NCBI RefSeq assembly: GCF_030272615.1
Contig: NC_081414.1
Coordinates: 913,829,648-913,893,647 of the forward strand
Direction: 5' to 3'
Length of the DNA stretch: 64,000 nt
DNA from: Cryptomeria japonica
Taxonomy: Eukaryota; Streptophyta; Pinopsida; Cupressales; Cupressaceae
Shown: positions 11,419-23,050 of the stretch, piece after piece
How the letters are laid out: the number at the start of each line of letters is the position of its first letter
How positions within the stretch are numbered: the first letter of the stretch is position 1
Notes under the pieces: generated by a model
Told to the model about the DNA's origin: nothing
Seen by the model: the letters and a program-made list of their open reading frames with translations, nothing else
Databases searched by the model: none
Made by a program: the position numbers and the translations under genes

Positions 11419-12643
11419 TATAATGTCCCCACTTTAGCAATTGACCAAGTGTGTGTGCATTAGCCTTGTTCTACATGGTCCCGAGGGCTAACGAAGGGTT
11501 TAAGGGGATCCTGGAGTGTTTTGGCCTAGTCATTTCTAGTTTGGGCCAAAACGAAATTGATCTACTCAGTTTCAGGCATACTTACTATTTTTAGTAAGTC
11601 AGTAGGACATAGTGGAGGCCAGTTTTGGTGTTTGGATTTGATACTCCTCGGTGAGAGCTTTCCGACGAGCTATCACTCACATTATTTAGAGTCCGATTGC
11701 AAATACATTTTAATGCCTGAAGTTTTATTAAAGTAACATTTAATTTAATTATAAAATATTAAAGTGTTACTCTAATATTTATTTTATGGGGATCTATACT
11801 CAAGGGAGACATAAGTGAATATTTTAATATATGTTTTATATTGCTCATCTTTTATCTCACATTGCCTAGGAGAGTTGAGTCGACCCTTGGTAAAAGAATA
11901 AAAGAAAGTGTTTGTGGCTTCATTAGATATGTTGAATATGAGAAGAATTGGTATGTGTGAGTTGCAGATCCGTTCTTGGCATTAGAGGATGTCTATCCTC
12001 TCTTGTGACATTCTAGATGTCATTCCCCTGGGGTTTGGCCTTTGGAATCCATTGCTATCAGCTTCATTATCAGGCAGATTGGGTACATTTCCAGCTATAG
12101 GCAGATTTAATGTTTGTTCACATCTTCTTCCCTACTTGTCCGATGCTTATGCCATTTTGAGGAGATGATTTTATGAAGATATTGGACCTGTTGAAGACAA
12201 ATTAATATTGCTGCAACACTATTCATGTGGGTACTATTCACGCGGTTACTATTCACATGGGTACTATTCACATAGTTACTATTCACGTGGGTACTATTCA
12301 TGTCACTGTAGCAGCAAGATTGAAAATGATTGCTGGAGTATTATGTCAATAATGCTGGAATAATTAGTGAGTTGATAATCTGCCATGTATTTGATTTTAT
12401 TAAATCTGAAAATAACATCTTATCAACGGTAGTTCAATTTTCAGTTTGCATATTATTGTAGTTTCATTCTTGTCCATATTCTGTGATTTCAATTCCATGT
12501 AAAACAAACCAACATTTCATTTCTGGAGCCATAAGGGAATTTAAAACATTAAACGGAGAAATAAGGAGTTGGATGCAAACTGTTTGATAAAATTCCTAGC
12601 AGTAATTGGTATGGTTTTTGGGCATTCCGGGGTGCCCATTACA
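11419..12643 (+). repeat. Element G 5' LTR
   Basis: It starts TATAATGTCCCCACTTTAGC, where the 3' copy has TGTAATG, so the first G has become A. It ends …GTGCCCATTACA. It contains a 15-bp minisatellite at 12218-12305. Confidence 0.93.
12218..12305 (+). repeat. 15-bp minisatellite in G 5' LTR, six units
   Basis: Units of ACTATTCACGTGGGT and ACTATTCACATGGTT alternate, so the higher-order period is about 30 bp. The equivalent tract of the 3' LTR has seven units. Confidence 0.9.
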
Positions 12644-12644
12644 G

Positions 12645-12656
12645 TGGTATCAGAGC
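12645..12656 (+). other. Element G primer-binding site (tRNA-iMet)
   Basis: TGGTATCAGAGC begins one base after the LTR end. Confidence 0.92.
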
Positions 12657-12795
12657 TATAAGTCCTACCATCCTGTGGAGGTCTTATAGAGACTTTGGAA
12701 TAGCCGGATAGAGGGAAAAGTGTTTGACGAAATATCAAAACACTAAAATTAGAAATTAATGAATTAAAAAACATGCTAAGCATGTATGTTTAAGC

Positions 12796-14388
12796 ATGCA
12801 ACAGGGGCCTTATAACTTCCGCCATACCAAAGCAAGACAAAATAGAAATTTGAACTCACAGAGCGAGCAGTCTAGTTCATCCGTGCAGGTGGACATAGAA
12901 TCCATTCATACAGACATAGAGGATATATTCTTTGATCAGGACAGCAGTATGGGTGACCGAGATGATAGGAATACCGGTCCAGATCAGGGGGAGGTAATGT
13001 TCAGATAGTTACTGGGTACATTAGAGCAAGGGCAGCATATGCAGCAGGAGCAGAATAGGTGAATGGACATGATGTTGCAGCGTATGGCTAGACAGATGGG
13101 CATCAATATTAATCCAGGTGATGCCAACAATGGAAACAATAACAATGGGGGAAACGATGATAATAGGGGCAATGATAATAATGGAGGCCGAGGCAACAAC
13201 AATGGCCCTGAGAATAACATTAATGGTAATAATGGACATGGCAACAATGGGAATGAGGCGGATAACTTTAGACATGTTGCCCACCTAGCTCGAACTGTGA
13301 GCTGGAGACCTCTTCTACCCACCTTCCCACCTAGGGATCCGGTTCAACCAGTGAACAAACCGCAGATTACTGAGTTACAGGGTCAGTTCAGGAGGGACTG
13401 GGAGGCCAGTGGACTCGAGTTTCAGGCATATATTTCCCTCAGAGATTATATGGAATTGAGGATGAGACATATGCCTAGAGCAGGAGAGAGGAATCAAAAT
13501 TTTGAGCTGAGAAAGAAAGTTGGAAAACTTTCCTTGCCTTATTATGATGCTTCAGGGAAGATGACCGCACGAGCTTGGGTGCAGAAGGTAGATACATACT
13601 TGCAGCTTAATCCTATGCCTGAGGAGGAGGCTATCAAGTATGCGGCTATGCATCTGGATGGCATTGTGCATGAATGGTGGCATCATGGTATGGTGACTCT
13701 GGGGCATAATCAGATTACATCCTATGAGGAATTCTCAGAAAGATTGATTGAGAGATTTGACACTAGGGATCCCGAGTTACATTTCAAGGAGCTAGCATGG
13801 TTAAAACAGTTAGGTTTTGTGGATGCTTACATCGTCGAGTTTCAATGTTTGTCTGTACTTGTTACTGATATCTCTCCTAGGAGATTGGTGGTGTTATTTT
13901 GTGATGGGCTTGCTGATCCATTACGTGGTTGGGTGAAGGGACATGATCCACTCACCTTAGGAGAAGCAACTAAAAAGGCACGAGATTTAGCCCCTTCGGT
14001 ATTCAAAGGAAAATACCATTCAACAGATTCTTCCTACCACAAGGACAAAGACAAAAAACCATTTCAGAAAGAGTATAACAAACCCAAAGAAGGATCAAAA
14101 GGACTAGACAGTGAAACCTTGAATGAACTTCGAAAGAAGAAACTGTGCTTCCAGTGTAGAGAGCCTTGGGACTTATCTCATAAATGCCCTCTCAAGGCTA
14201 AGGCAAATCAAATGGAGTATTTTTCAGCAGAGGAGTCAGAGTCAGAGGGGGAGGATCAGCACTTTGATTCAGATGAGGGTAACACGATAGAGGAGAGAAG
14301 CATTCCTAAGGATGATAGATCATTGGCATGCTTGACAAGGGCCCAAAAGGCAATCACATTTAAGGTCAGGGGTACTATCCAGGGGTAG
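12796..14388 (+). pseudogene. gag: Element G gag
   Basis: The frame opens at ATG 12796 and shares its phase with pol; stops lie at 13006 (TAG), 13060 (TGA) and 14386 (TAG). An Asn/Gly-rich linker (13100-13250) precedes the retrotransposon Gag capsid region (about 13540-13960, with …KMTARAWVQKVDTYL… and …YEEFSERLIERFD…). Near 14145-14185 is a zinc knuckle of the form CFQCREPWDLSHKC, an unusual spacing known in plant chromoviruses. An acidic tail leads into protease. It would package genomic RNA in virus-like particles; as it stands it is broken. Confidence 0.88.
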
Positions 14389-17300
14389 AAAGTGATATCT
14401 CTCATTGACACTGGGGCTACACATAACTTTATAGATACATAGTTCGTAGCCAGGAGAGGCTTATAGACAGAGGAGCATGATGGTTTTAGAGTCATGGTGG
14501 CTAATGGCCAAAAGCTATTATGAACTCAGAAGGTTTCAAATCTTCACATTAGATTTGTAGATGGCTATGAGTTGGAGGATGATTTCTATGTTGTGGACAT
14601 GGGAGATTACGACGTCATCCTCGGTATGACATGGATGGCATTGCTAGTTGAGTTCACTTTCAACCTAGCAAAGTTGGAAATGAGGTTTCAGCATGAGGGT
14701 AGGACTGTTGTTCTCAGGGGACTTTTAGATGGGAGTTGCAGGGTAGTCTCTTTGAGGAGAATGGAGAGACTTTTTCAGCATAATGACATAGAGTGGGCAA
14801 CGGAGTGCTTAGTTATGCCTTCTTCACCGGAGCCTCAGGTGAAGAGTCATCCACTAGATATAGAGGAGATTCTTGACAGACATGCCAAGGTATTCAGTGA
14901 TATTCCTCACGGGGTTCCTCCTGACAGGGGTGTAGAGCATGTTATTGAGCTTGAGGAAGGAGCCAAACCAGTGATGATCACTCCCTATCATCATCCTAAG
15001 AAACATAAAGATGAGATAGAGAAGGCAATTAGGGAGTTGTTGGAAATGGGGCACATTAGGCCTAGCAAAAGCCCTTTTGCTTTAGCTGTAGTTCTGGTAA
15101 AGAAGAAGGATGGGACAATGAGCATGTGCATCGATTATAGGGCATTGAATAAGAAAAGAATAAAAAATAGATATCCCATTCCTCGGATTGATGAGTTGAT
15201 TGATGAATTGCATGGAGCATGCTTTTTCACCAAAATAGACTTATGGTCTGGATACCATCAGATCAGGATGAGGGCAGAGGACATTGAGAAAATTGCCTTC
15301 CGATATCACTATGGCCACTTTGAGTTTATGGTTATGCCATTTGGACTAACCAATGCACCCGCTACATTTCGGAGTTGTATGAACCAAGTATTCAGGGAGC
15401 AGTTGAGGAGATTTGTCTTGATCTCCTTTGATGACATCTTGGTCTTTAGTAAGACCTGGGAGGAACATTCACAACATTTGGAGGAGGTATTATCTATCCT
15501 AGAGAGAGAGTCTTTGTATGCTAAGGAGTCTAAGTGTGAGTTTGGTATGACAAAATTACTATACCTTGGGCATATTATTAGTGTAGATGGAGTTCGAGTA
15601 GACCCTGAAAAGATTAGAGCTATAGTTGATTGGCCTACTCCTACGAACCTCACACAACTTAAAGGATTCTTTGGTCTTTGCAGATTTTACAGAAGGTTTG
15701 TTAAGGGTTTTTCATAGACGACAACACCTTTGACAGATCTCACCAAGAAGGGGGCCTTCAAGTGGATAGGGGCAGCACAGAGGTGTTTTGAGCATTTCAA
15801 GCAGGTAATGTCTTCATGTCTAGTTCTAGCTCTACTAGATTTCACGAAGCCTTTTGAGCTTCATTGTGATGCATTGGGTGATGGGATTGGAGTAGTATTG
15901 ATGCAAGAGAAGCATCCCATTGCATTCGAGAGTAGGAAGCTCCGGGGAGTTGAGAGGAGTTATTCTGTCTATGACCAGGAGATGTTGGCCATAATGCATG
16001 CATTGGCCAAAATCCGATCATATTTGGTAGGGGGGTGTTTTGTGATCAAAACTGATCACAACAGTATTAAATACTTCATGAACCAACATGATCTTAATGA
16101 CCAGCAATAGAAATGGGTTACTAAATTGCAGGCTTATGACTTTGACATAGATTTTGTCAAAGGTAAGAAAAATGTGGTGGCTGATGCCTTATCTCGAAGA
16201 CCTCACTTATGTGCTTTGGCAGAGATTTCAGGAGATTGGAGAGATTGGATTATAGCAGAGTATGTCGGAGATGCTTGGGCTTCTGGATTGATTTCAGGTA
16301 CTATACAGGATGATCGCTATGAGGTGATAGATGGATTGATCAGAGTTCAGGACAGGGTTTATTTGATTCCGTCATCACATTTGAGAGAGGTGATACTGAA
16401 GGCATTTCATGATGCACCCACAGTTGGGCATCCAAGGATCTTCAAGACCTACAGGCAGATCTGAGAGCAATTCTCATGGAGAGGGCTCAAGGATGATGTT
16501 CAGAGGTATGTCAGGAGTGTGTGGTTTGTCAACAAAATAAGGGAGAGCACACATTTCCTATAGGTTTATTACAACCCTTGCCCATTCTTGATAGGAAATG
16601 GGAAAGTATTTCAATGGAATTCATCACTGGTTTACCACAAGTGCAGGGAAGGGATTGCATCTATGTGGTGGTGGAACGCTTGATGAATTTTGCTCACTTC
16701 TTTGCTATTCCATCCATTTACACAACAACACAGGTGGTAGATCTTTTCTTTATAGAGATATTCAGGTTACATGGGTTGCCCAGATTCATTGTCAATGATC
16801 GGGATAGTAATTTTATGAGTGTTTTTTGGCAGGAGTTGTTTAGGTTGTGTGGTACAGATCTTACACCTAGCACTAGTTATCATCCGCAGACAGATGGGCA
16901 AACAGAGATTGTGAATAAATGGGTGGAGGGATATTTGAGGAACTATGTAACTGCACAACAAAAGGCTTGGGTCAGATGGTTGCATATGGGAGAGTATTGT
17001 TATAACACCACTTATCATATGTCCATCGGGATGACTCCTTTCATGGCACTCTATGGTTATGACACACCTAGCTTCATGGATTTAGTTTTGGGGGACAACA
17101 GAGTGCCCAAAGCCAAAAACTTATTGCAAGATAGTCAGGACATCCTAAAAGTGCTCAAGGAGAATATACAGCAGGCCCAGAATCAACAAAAATTGTACAC
17201 TGATCAACACCAAATAGAGCGCAGTTTCAAGGTAGGGGATATGGTTTACTTGAGGCTACAACCATATAGATAGTCATCGCTCAAGAAGAGCGGAGCTAAA

Positions 17301-17690
17301 AAGTTGAAGCCTAGATTTTATGGTCCCTACAGGGTGATTTGTAGAGTCGGCGAAGCCGCTTATGAGCTTGAGCTTCCAGAGGGCAGTCGGGTGCAAAATG
17401 TGTTTCATGTGTCTAGGCTCAAGAAAGCCATTAGTCAGAGTGTAGTGCCTTTTGTAGATTTACCCCCTTTGGATGAGGAGGGGAAGCCTGTGTTAGTACC
17501 CGAGGCTATTCTGGACACCAGAGAGAGGAAGCTTAGAAACAGGATAGTGAAGGAGTATTTGGTCAGATGGAGAGACCTGCCGGAGGAGGATTCTACATGG
17601 GAGAGTGAGCAGGTTATTCAGCAGGTTGGACTGAGATTGCTTGAGGACAAGCAATTTCAAGGGGGGCAGACTGTAATGTCCCCACTTTAG
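14389..17690 (+). pseudogene. pol: Element G pol: protease, RT, RNase H, integrase, chromodomain
   Basis: Protease motif LIDTGATHNF is at about 14401. RT carries IDYRALN, the [12 protein letters not shown] block and an intact FDDIL active site (about 15427). RNase H has HCDALGDGIG and TDHNSIKYF. Integrase has the CQQNKG zinc half near 16525 and a DDE core in which the first Asp is Glu (SMEFITGLP, 16617), followed by NDRDSNF (16797) and TDGQTE (16905). A C-terminal chromodomain (IVKEYLVRW…EDSTWE) ends at 17690. Stops occur at 14440, 14464, 14521, 15715, 16108, 16462 and 17271. A one-base deletion near 16514 shifts the frame. The chromodomain would steer integration to heterochromatin. Confidence 0.92.
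17659..17671 (+). other. Element G polypurine tract
   Basis: AAGGGGGGCAGAC directly precedes the 3' LTR and would prime plus-strand DNA. Confidence 0.8.
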
Positions 17691-18908
17691 CATTTGACCA
17701 AGTGTGTGTGCGTTAGCCTTGTTCTACATGGTCCCAAGGGCTAACGAAGGGTTTAAGGGGATCCTGGAGTGTTTTGGCCTAGTCATTTCCAGTTTGGGCC
17801 AAAACGAAGTTGATTTACTCAGTTTTAGGCATACTTACTATTTTTAGTAAGTCAACAGGACATAGTGGAGGCTAGTTTTGGTGTTTGGATTTGAAACTCC
17901 TCGGTGAGAGCTTTCCGACGAGCTATCACTCGCATTATTCGGAGTCCGATTGCTAATACATTTTAATGCCTGAAGTTTTATTAAAGTAACATTTAATTTA
18001 ATTGTAAAATATTAAAGTGTTACTCTAATATTTATTTTATGGGGATCTGTGCCCAAGGGAGACATAAGTGAATATTTTAATATATGTTTTATATTGCTCA
18101 TCTTTTATCCCACATTGCCTAGGAGAGTTGAGTTGACCCTTGGAAAAAGAATAAAAGAAAGTGTTTGTGGCTTCATTAGATATGTTGAATATGGGAAGAA
18201 TTGGTATGTGTGAGTTGCAGATCTGTTCTTGGCATTAGAGGACGTCTATCCTCTCTTGTGACATTCTAGATGTCATTCCCCTGGGGTTTGGCCTTTGGAA
18301 TCCATTGCTATCAGCTTCATTATCAGGCAGATTGGGTGCATTTCCAGCTACAGGCAGATTTAATGTTTGTTCACATCTTCTTCCCTACTTGTCCGATGTT
18401 TATGCCATTTTGAGGAGACAATTTTATGAAGATATTGGACCTATTGAAGACAAATTAATATTGCTGCAACACTATTCACGTGGGTACTATTCACATGGTT
18501 ACTATTCACATGGGTACTATTCATGCGGTTACTATTCACGTGGGTACTATTCACACAGGTACTATTCACGTCACTGTAGAAGCAAGATTGAAAATGATTG
18601 ATGGAGTATTATGTCAATAATGCTGGAATAATTAGTGAGTTGATAATCTGCCATGTATTTGATTTTATTAAATCATAAAATAACATCTTATCAGTAGTAC
18701 AATTTTTAGTTTGCATATTATTGTAGTTTCATTCTTGTCCATATTCTGTGATTTCAATTCCACGTAAAACAAACCAGCATTTCATTTTCGGAGCCATAAG
18801 GGAATTTAAAACATTAAACGAAGAAATAAGGAGATGGATGCAAACTATTTGATAAAATTCCTAGCAGCAATTGGTATGGTTTTTGGGCATTCCGGGGTGC
18901 CCATTACA
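17672..18908 (+). repeat. Element G 3' LTR
   Basis: It runs TGTAATGTCCCCACTTTAGC to …GTGCCCATTACA, 1,237 bp, one minisatellite unit longer than the 5' LTR. Confidence 0.93.
18471..18573 (+). repeat. 15-bp minisatellite in G 3' LTR, seven units
   Basis: Same ACTATTCACGTGGGT/ACTATTCACATGGTT alternation as in the 5' LTR, with one extra unit. Confidence 0.9.
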
Positions 18909-18977
18909 AAACCAGCGATGTTACAAGAAGAACCGGTTTTTGCACCTAGTGTGGAAATCACAGAATCGACAAACTAA

Positions 18978-19419
18978 GCTTCGGAAAAGCTTAGGGGGAG
19001 CAAATGACAAAATGTTTTGAACCCCCAGTTTACACCGATAAAAGACCTTAACTGGTATGTTATACTTGTCATTTGGCAGAAGACCAAAAACGGTAAAAAG
19101 GCAAAATTAGGGTTTATGCCCTAATGGAGGAGCATTAATGACGGTAGGTGAGGAATATGTTTAAAAGAATTTTTCAAATCATTTCTCACTATCAGTTTTC
19201 GAGCGAAGAAAAGTTTTTCAAAGATGAAAAGGCAATTTGAGCAGAGATTTTGAGAAATTGAGAAACCGCGAAGGAGATTCAAATTCAAACTGGAAACGGT
19301 CAAGTGGAGAACACAAAGCGGTGATTTAGCAGCCGACGGAGTGTGAAGTGAAGGAGAATCGACAAGCCCTAATTTCATGTGTTTTAAAAGGTATTTCTTG
19401 AGTTCTTAAGATTTCTATC
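18978..19419 (+). other. Element C region between gag and ORF2
   Basis: There is no ORF of note. It opens with CGGAAAAGCTTAGGGGGAGC (18983-19002), a purine-rich block that has a counterpart at the same place in A (GCCTAGGGGGAG, 56321-56332). It could be an internal plus-strand priming site or a relic of a longer gag-pol gene. The rest is a leader of about 400 bases before the ATG of ORF2. Confidence 0.5.
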
Positions 19420-22400
19420 ATGGCTTTCACATCTCATACTAGTTCTAGTGCATCTGTCGAGTCTGCAAGTTTTATTCAACAAAAGTCCAAGTATAACGCC
19501 CTATCATAAGTTCTAGCTAGTGTGATAGTAGAAGAGGGAATTTCTGACTACATAGATTGCAAAATAGAATACCTAGGGTCTCTAGCTATCCACACCCAGT
19601 TAGGTTTATTTTGTGGTAAAGATAAGAAGATCAAACCGAAGTTTAATATTTTGGAGAAGAAAAAGCTCCACAATGTTGTTTACTTCATGGAAGATTTCAC
19701 AGAGGATCATATATGGATCATTCTGAGCAGAGTCCATGGTGATAAGATGTACCTGGAGAGAACACATGACATCACATCATAGGCAATTCATGCAGTCACC
19801 AGATTCTACAACACAGGGGAAGTGCCAGCCCTAAGAACGGTAAGAAAAACTGAAATGTCCAAGCTCATTGGTTTAGTGAGCGACTCATGTGGCATGACAG
19901 TAAATTCTATCAAGGATGATCTGGTTAAGTATGTGTGTATGGTAATTGGATACCGGACATTCTCAGCCACCAGAATTAACTCTGTATCTGCTGCAGCGGT
20001 AAATGTCGCTTACCGGATGATAAAGGAGGATGCATCATTTGATTTATGCACCAACATGCAGAGACAACTCCTATTGAATCTGAAGGCGATCAAACAGGAT
20101 AATGCACTTAGGTTCAAGTTTGGACAACTACTGGTTGGGTTGTTCTTCTATTTTCAAGGTTACTTTCTAGGAGTAGGAGATGTCCAATGGTCTGGTGACC
20201 AACCGGTGACCAAGTAAATCAAGGAAAGCATTGAAGCAATTGGAACCGGCTACCTTGATGTTCTGAACAAGTATTTTGATGTGTTCAGAAGGAAGATGAG
20301 CCAGAGAGTAAGGATATCAGGTGACATCGTCAGGAAATATGAAGACGATATCTGCTTTACCATCCAAGTAGATAAATGCATAATGGAGGCTATTGAGCCT
20401 AGACAGGAAGAAGTGGAGCCAATGGGCTATGAGGTGATGTATGATATGCTGGAAGGGTATGCCTCTACCCTTATTGCCTCACCGCTTGATCCTATGGTGA
20501 AGAGAATCGACACCTACCTAGAGAGGATAGCACTGGTTGAGGAACCACCAGCAATGAAAGAAAAGGAACTAGCAGTGAAGAAGGCAAAGACAGTGCCTAT
20601 AGCTTCCGCACCGGTTACTACTAGAACTCCAAAAGTGACCAAGCGGTCACCAGCCAAGAAGAAACTGGAAGTTGCACCGGCTAAAGTGTTCCAGAGAAAG
20701 AGGAAGACAAGGAACACCTCTCCAGACTCAGAAGAAACCTTGTCTGAGGAAAAGCCAAAGAAAAAATGTCAAACAAAGAGGAAGACAAAGAATGAACCGG
20801 CATCATCTACACCAGTAAATATAGATATATCTTCCTATAAACCTTTGACACATTGTCAAAGAACAATAAAAAATATTAGGAGAAAAGTGCTAAATGACTT
20901 ACTTGAGTGTTTTGATGACTTCAATGAGGATGAAAAGGGAGCGGTTGAAAAGGAAATAATTCAGTATTTATGTATTAATAACCAGTCGCCCTCAGAGATT
21001 AAATATTAGACACTGGATTCTCTATATATGTCATTAGATAATAGATGGTGCATTGCCATAGAGAAAGAATAGGAAATTAGGGAGAAGGTTTTTGCACAGT
21101 AATTTCCCAACCTGTCAAATTCTGAGTTGTATGATGTTATTGACCAAAATCAAGGACTCTTCTTCACTAGAAAAAGAAGACTCTAGCTGTTAGAAGGTAG
21201 AGTTGCTGATGTCAAAAAAGACACCCATCTGTATATGAAAACCATTGTCCAGACTCACAAAGCGCGTTTCGCCAACTGATAAGCTGAACAAGAACCGATT
21301 ATATCCAAACAGGACGAAGTATTTGATGATGAAGGAAATCAGGTTGTTGAACCAATTGACACCATTGATGTCGATGCTTTAGATGTTGAAGATGATACTC
21401 AGGAAACACCATCTGAGGCTATAGAATAGAAGCAACAGGCTAAACAGGCTGATAAGAAAGCCAAGGATAGACAGGAAGCGACAAAGGAAGAGGCAAAGTA
21501 GAGGAAAAAGGATGAAGAAGAGAAGCAGAAGAAGGATGAAGAGGAGAAAGAGAAAAAAGATGAAGAGGAGAAAAATAAGAAAGATGAAGAGGAGAAGAAG
21601 AAGAAAGATGAAGAGGAAAAGAGGAAGAAAGATGAAGAAGAGAAGCAGAAGAAGGATGAAGAGGAGAAAAAGAAGCAAGAAGTTGAAAAGAAAAAGAAAG
21701 AAGAGAAAGACAAGGAACAAGAGAAGAAGAAGGAAGTAGAGAGGAAGAAGAAGGAAGAAGAAGATAAGGAACAGGAGAAGAAGAAGGAAGTAGAAAAGAA
21801 AAAGGCTGAGGAGGAGAAGGAAACAAAGAAGAGGAGAGAAGTGGAGAAGATGAAAGTGGAAGAGGACAAGGATGGAGAAGTGGCGAAGAGCACCCAGATG
21901 GAGACTCCGAAGGCAATCGGGAGTCAAGCTAAACCAGCTGATCTAACCAGTCCTATAGATCTCTAGTCTGCAAGTGAAACAGAGCTAATGCAGAGCATCA
22001 AGGTAGCTCAAGAGTGCCTTGAAATATCTCGATGGAAGAAGGAGCAGGATGTAATCCAAGTAGCTGTGGATACACCTACCAGTTTGATACCTGATACAAA
22101 TCTTCCAAACACCGATTCATCACTAGCTATACTTAAGCTCCTATGCACAGTAGTAGATGATCAGGTGCAGAGCCTTGAAGAGGTAGCAGAGGCTAATGTC
22201 AAGAAGGAGCATCAAAAAGCTATTAATATAGCTCTGGTGAAGAAGTTGAATGAGCTCTGGATTGAACTGAAGAAAGAACAAAAGGATATAAGGGACACTC
22301 TAGATGAGGGGAATTTTCTACTTAGCAAAATCTGCCAACCCCATCTATTCTATGATGATGTGCTAGCTCAGAAGAAAAAACTTGAAAAGGACTTGCAGTC

Positions 22401-22551
22401 CTACTTGAGCACATTCAAGCCGCCTTATGATTCCTTTACAATTTATGGGCAAACAGTTCACCGATTTCACATCCAGTCAGCAAAAATGGAGCAAGAGATT
22501 AGCACTTGGTCTAGAGATTTGCAGGAGCTACAACTAGTTCTACTCCCATGA
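19420..22551 (+). pseudogene. Element C ORF2: large protein of unknown function
   Basis: A single frame from ATG 19420 to TGA 22549-22551 (about 1,043 codons) is broken only by stops (e.g. 19507, 19780, 20215, 21007, 21070, 21103, 21184, 21427, 21499), mostly where Gln is expected. Residues ~35-380 look globular (…DLVKYVCMVIGYRTF… and …VRISGDIVRKYEDDICF…) and are conserved in element A. Residues ~390-500 are Lys/Pro-rich and basic. Residues ~690-830 are an almost uninterrupted Lys/Glu repeat (KKDEEEK type), likely a single charged helix or coiled coil. The last 200 residues form another helical segment. I see no protease, RT, RNase H or integrase motif. It occupies the place of pol, so a structural or RNP role is possible; a relation to the plant-transposon or env-like ORFs near SIRE elements is a guess. 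Confidence 0.75.
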
Positions 22552-23050
22552 TTGCAAATTCTTCAGAAGTGTTATCTGAACTTGGATGCCTTAATAGTTA
22601 CACTGGAGATGAGCAAAATTGATGCCATGAAAGAATAGGTCTCCCAGATGTAGATAGAGAAAGAAGTAGCCACCTCCCTACTTGAGTCCTGGTCTTTGTC
22701 GATGAAACAATTCTTGCAGGACTTTAAATCTTGTTTTGACAAGTATCATTCCTTGTTTTCATAAAAAAATTATTTTTAATATCTAATGAAAACAGGGTTG
22801 TTCAGTTGTACTTTGTCATTTTTGGCAAAGGGGGAGAAGAATTATATTTGGAGAAGTATCTGGTAATCAAATTTTAATTATATGCTCTATATATCTCAAT
22901 GTTTATGCTCTTTATGTAAAATTGTTATACATTGTATTGTCAAAGGGATAGTGTATATGTTTAAGGGGAGCAATTTTGCTAATGGCATAATTTTGTTGTA
23001 AAACACTTAGATGTCAAAATTTTATTTTCCTAAGTGTTTCCATCAATGCC
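22552..23050 (+). other. Element C 3' untranslated region with an extra polypurine motif
   Basis: In the same frame as ORF2 some sense continues (…LDALIVTLEMSK…, …FLQDFKSCFDKYHSLFS…) to about 22762, so ORF2 may originally have been longer. At 22826-22839 CAAAGGGGGAGAAG repeats the core of the true polypurine tract 225 bases ahead of it; A has the same motif at 59619-59632. Confidence 0.65.

Larger units (their letters stand above)
11419..18908 (+). mobile_element. Element G: Ty3/gypsy chromovirus inserted in the gag of C
   Basis: The target duplication AAACC (11414-11418 and 18909-18913) is perfect. LTRs are 1,225 and 1,237 bp; total length is 7,490 bp. The gene order gag, protease, RT, RNase H, integrase, chromodomain is typical of plant chromoviruses. 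It is the most complete element in the window: its frame is interrupted by ten stops and one single-base deletion. By eye the first ~400 bp of the two LTRs differ at about 20 sites, mostly transitions, so it is not recent. Confidence 0.93.
10205..18977 (+). pseudogene. gag: Element C gag: coiled coil plus zinc knuckles, split by element G
   Basis: One frame runs from ATG 10205 to 11418 and resumes after G at 18914, ending at TAA 18975-18977. In-frame stops sit at 10238 (TAG) and 10718 (TAA). Roughly codons 25-170 are a charged coiled coil (LNESNSNLRKELEGL-like heptads). Four zinc knuckles of the C-X2-C-X4-H-X4-C type follow at about 10868-11310; knuckle 1 has His changed to Tyr, knuckle 4 has the last Cys changed to Tyr, and knuckles 2 and 3 are intact. 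The usual copia capsid domain before the coiled coil is absent, so the protein resembles only the C-terminal half of a SIRE-type Gag. Joining the flanks of G gives …WKKKPAMLQEE…, which proves the frame. Confidence 0.85.

Noticed and set aside
12218-12305. CRISPR-like spaced repeats
   Set aside because: Units are contiguous without spacers and lie inside an LTR of a plant retroelement; the same holds for the 43-bp units at 4441-4650.
13021-13322. Hydrophobic minus-strand ORFs opposite the gag of G
   Set aside because: Antisense shadow of the Asn/Gly-rich linker of Gag.
21379-21927. Minus-strand Phe/Leu/Ser-rich ORFs resembling membrane proteins
   Set aside because: They are antisense to the Lys/Glu repeat of ORF2; purine-rich sense DNA gives open, hydrophobic antisense frames.
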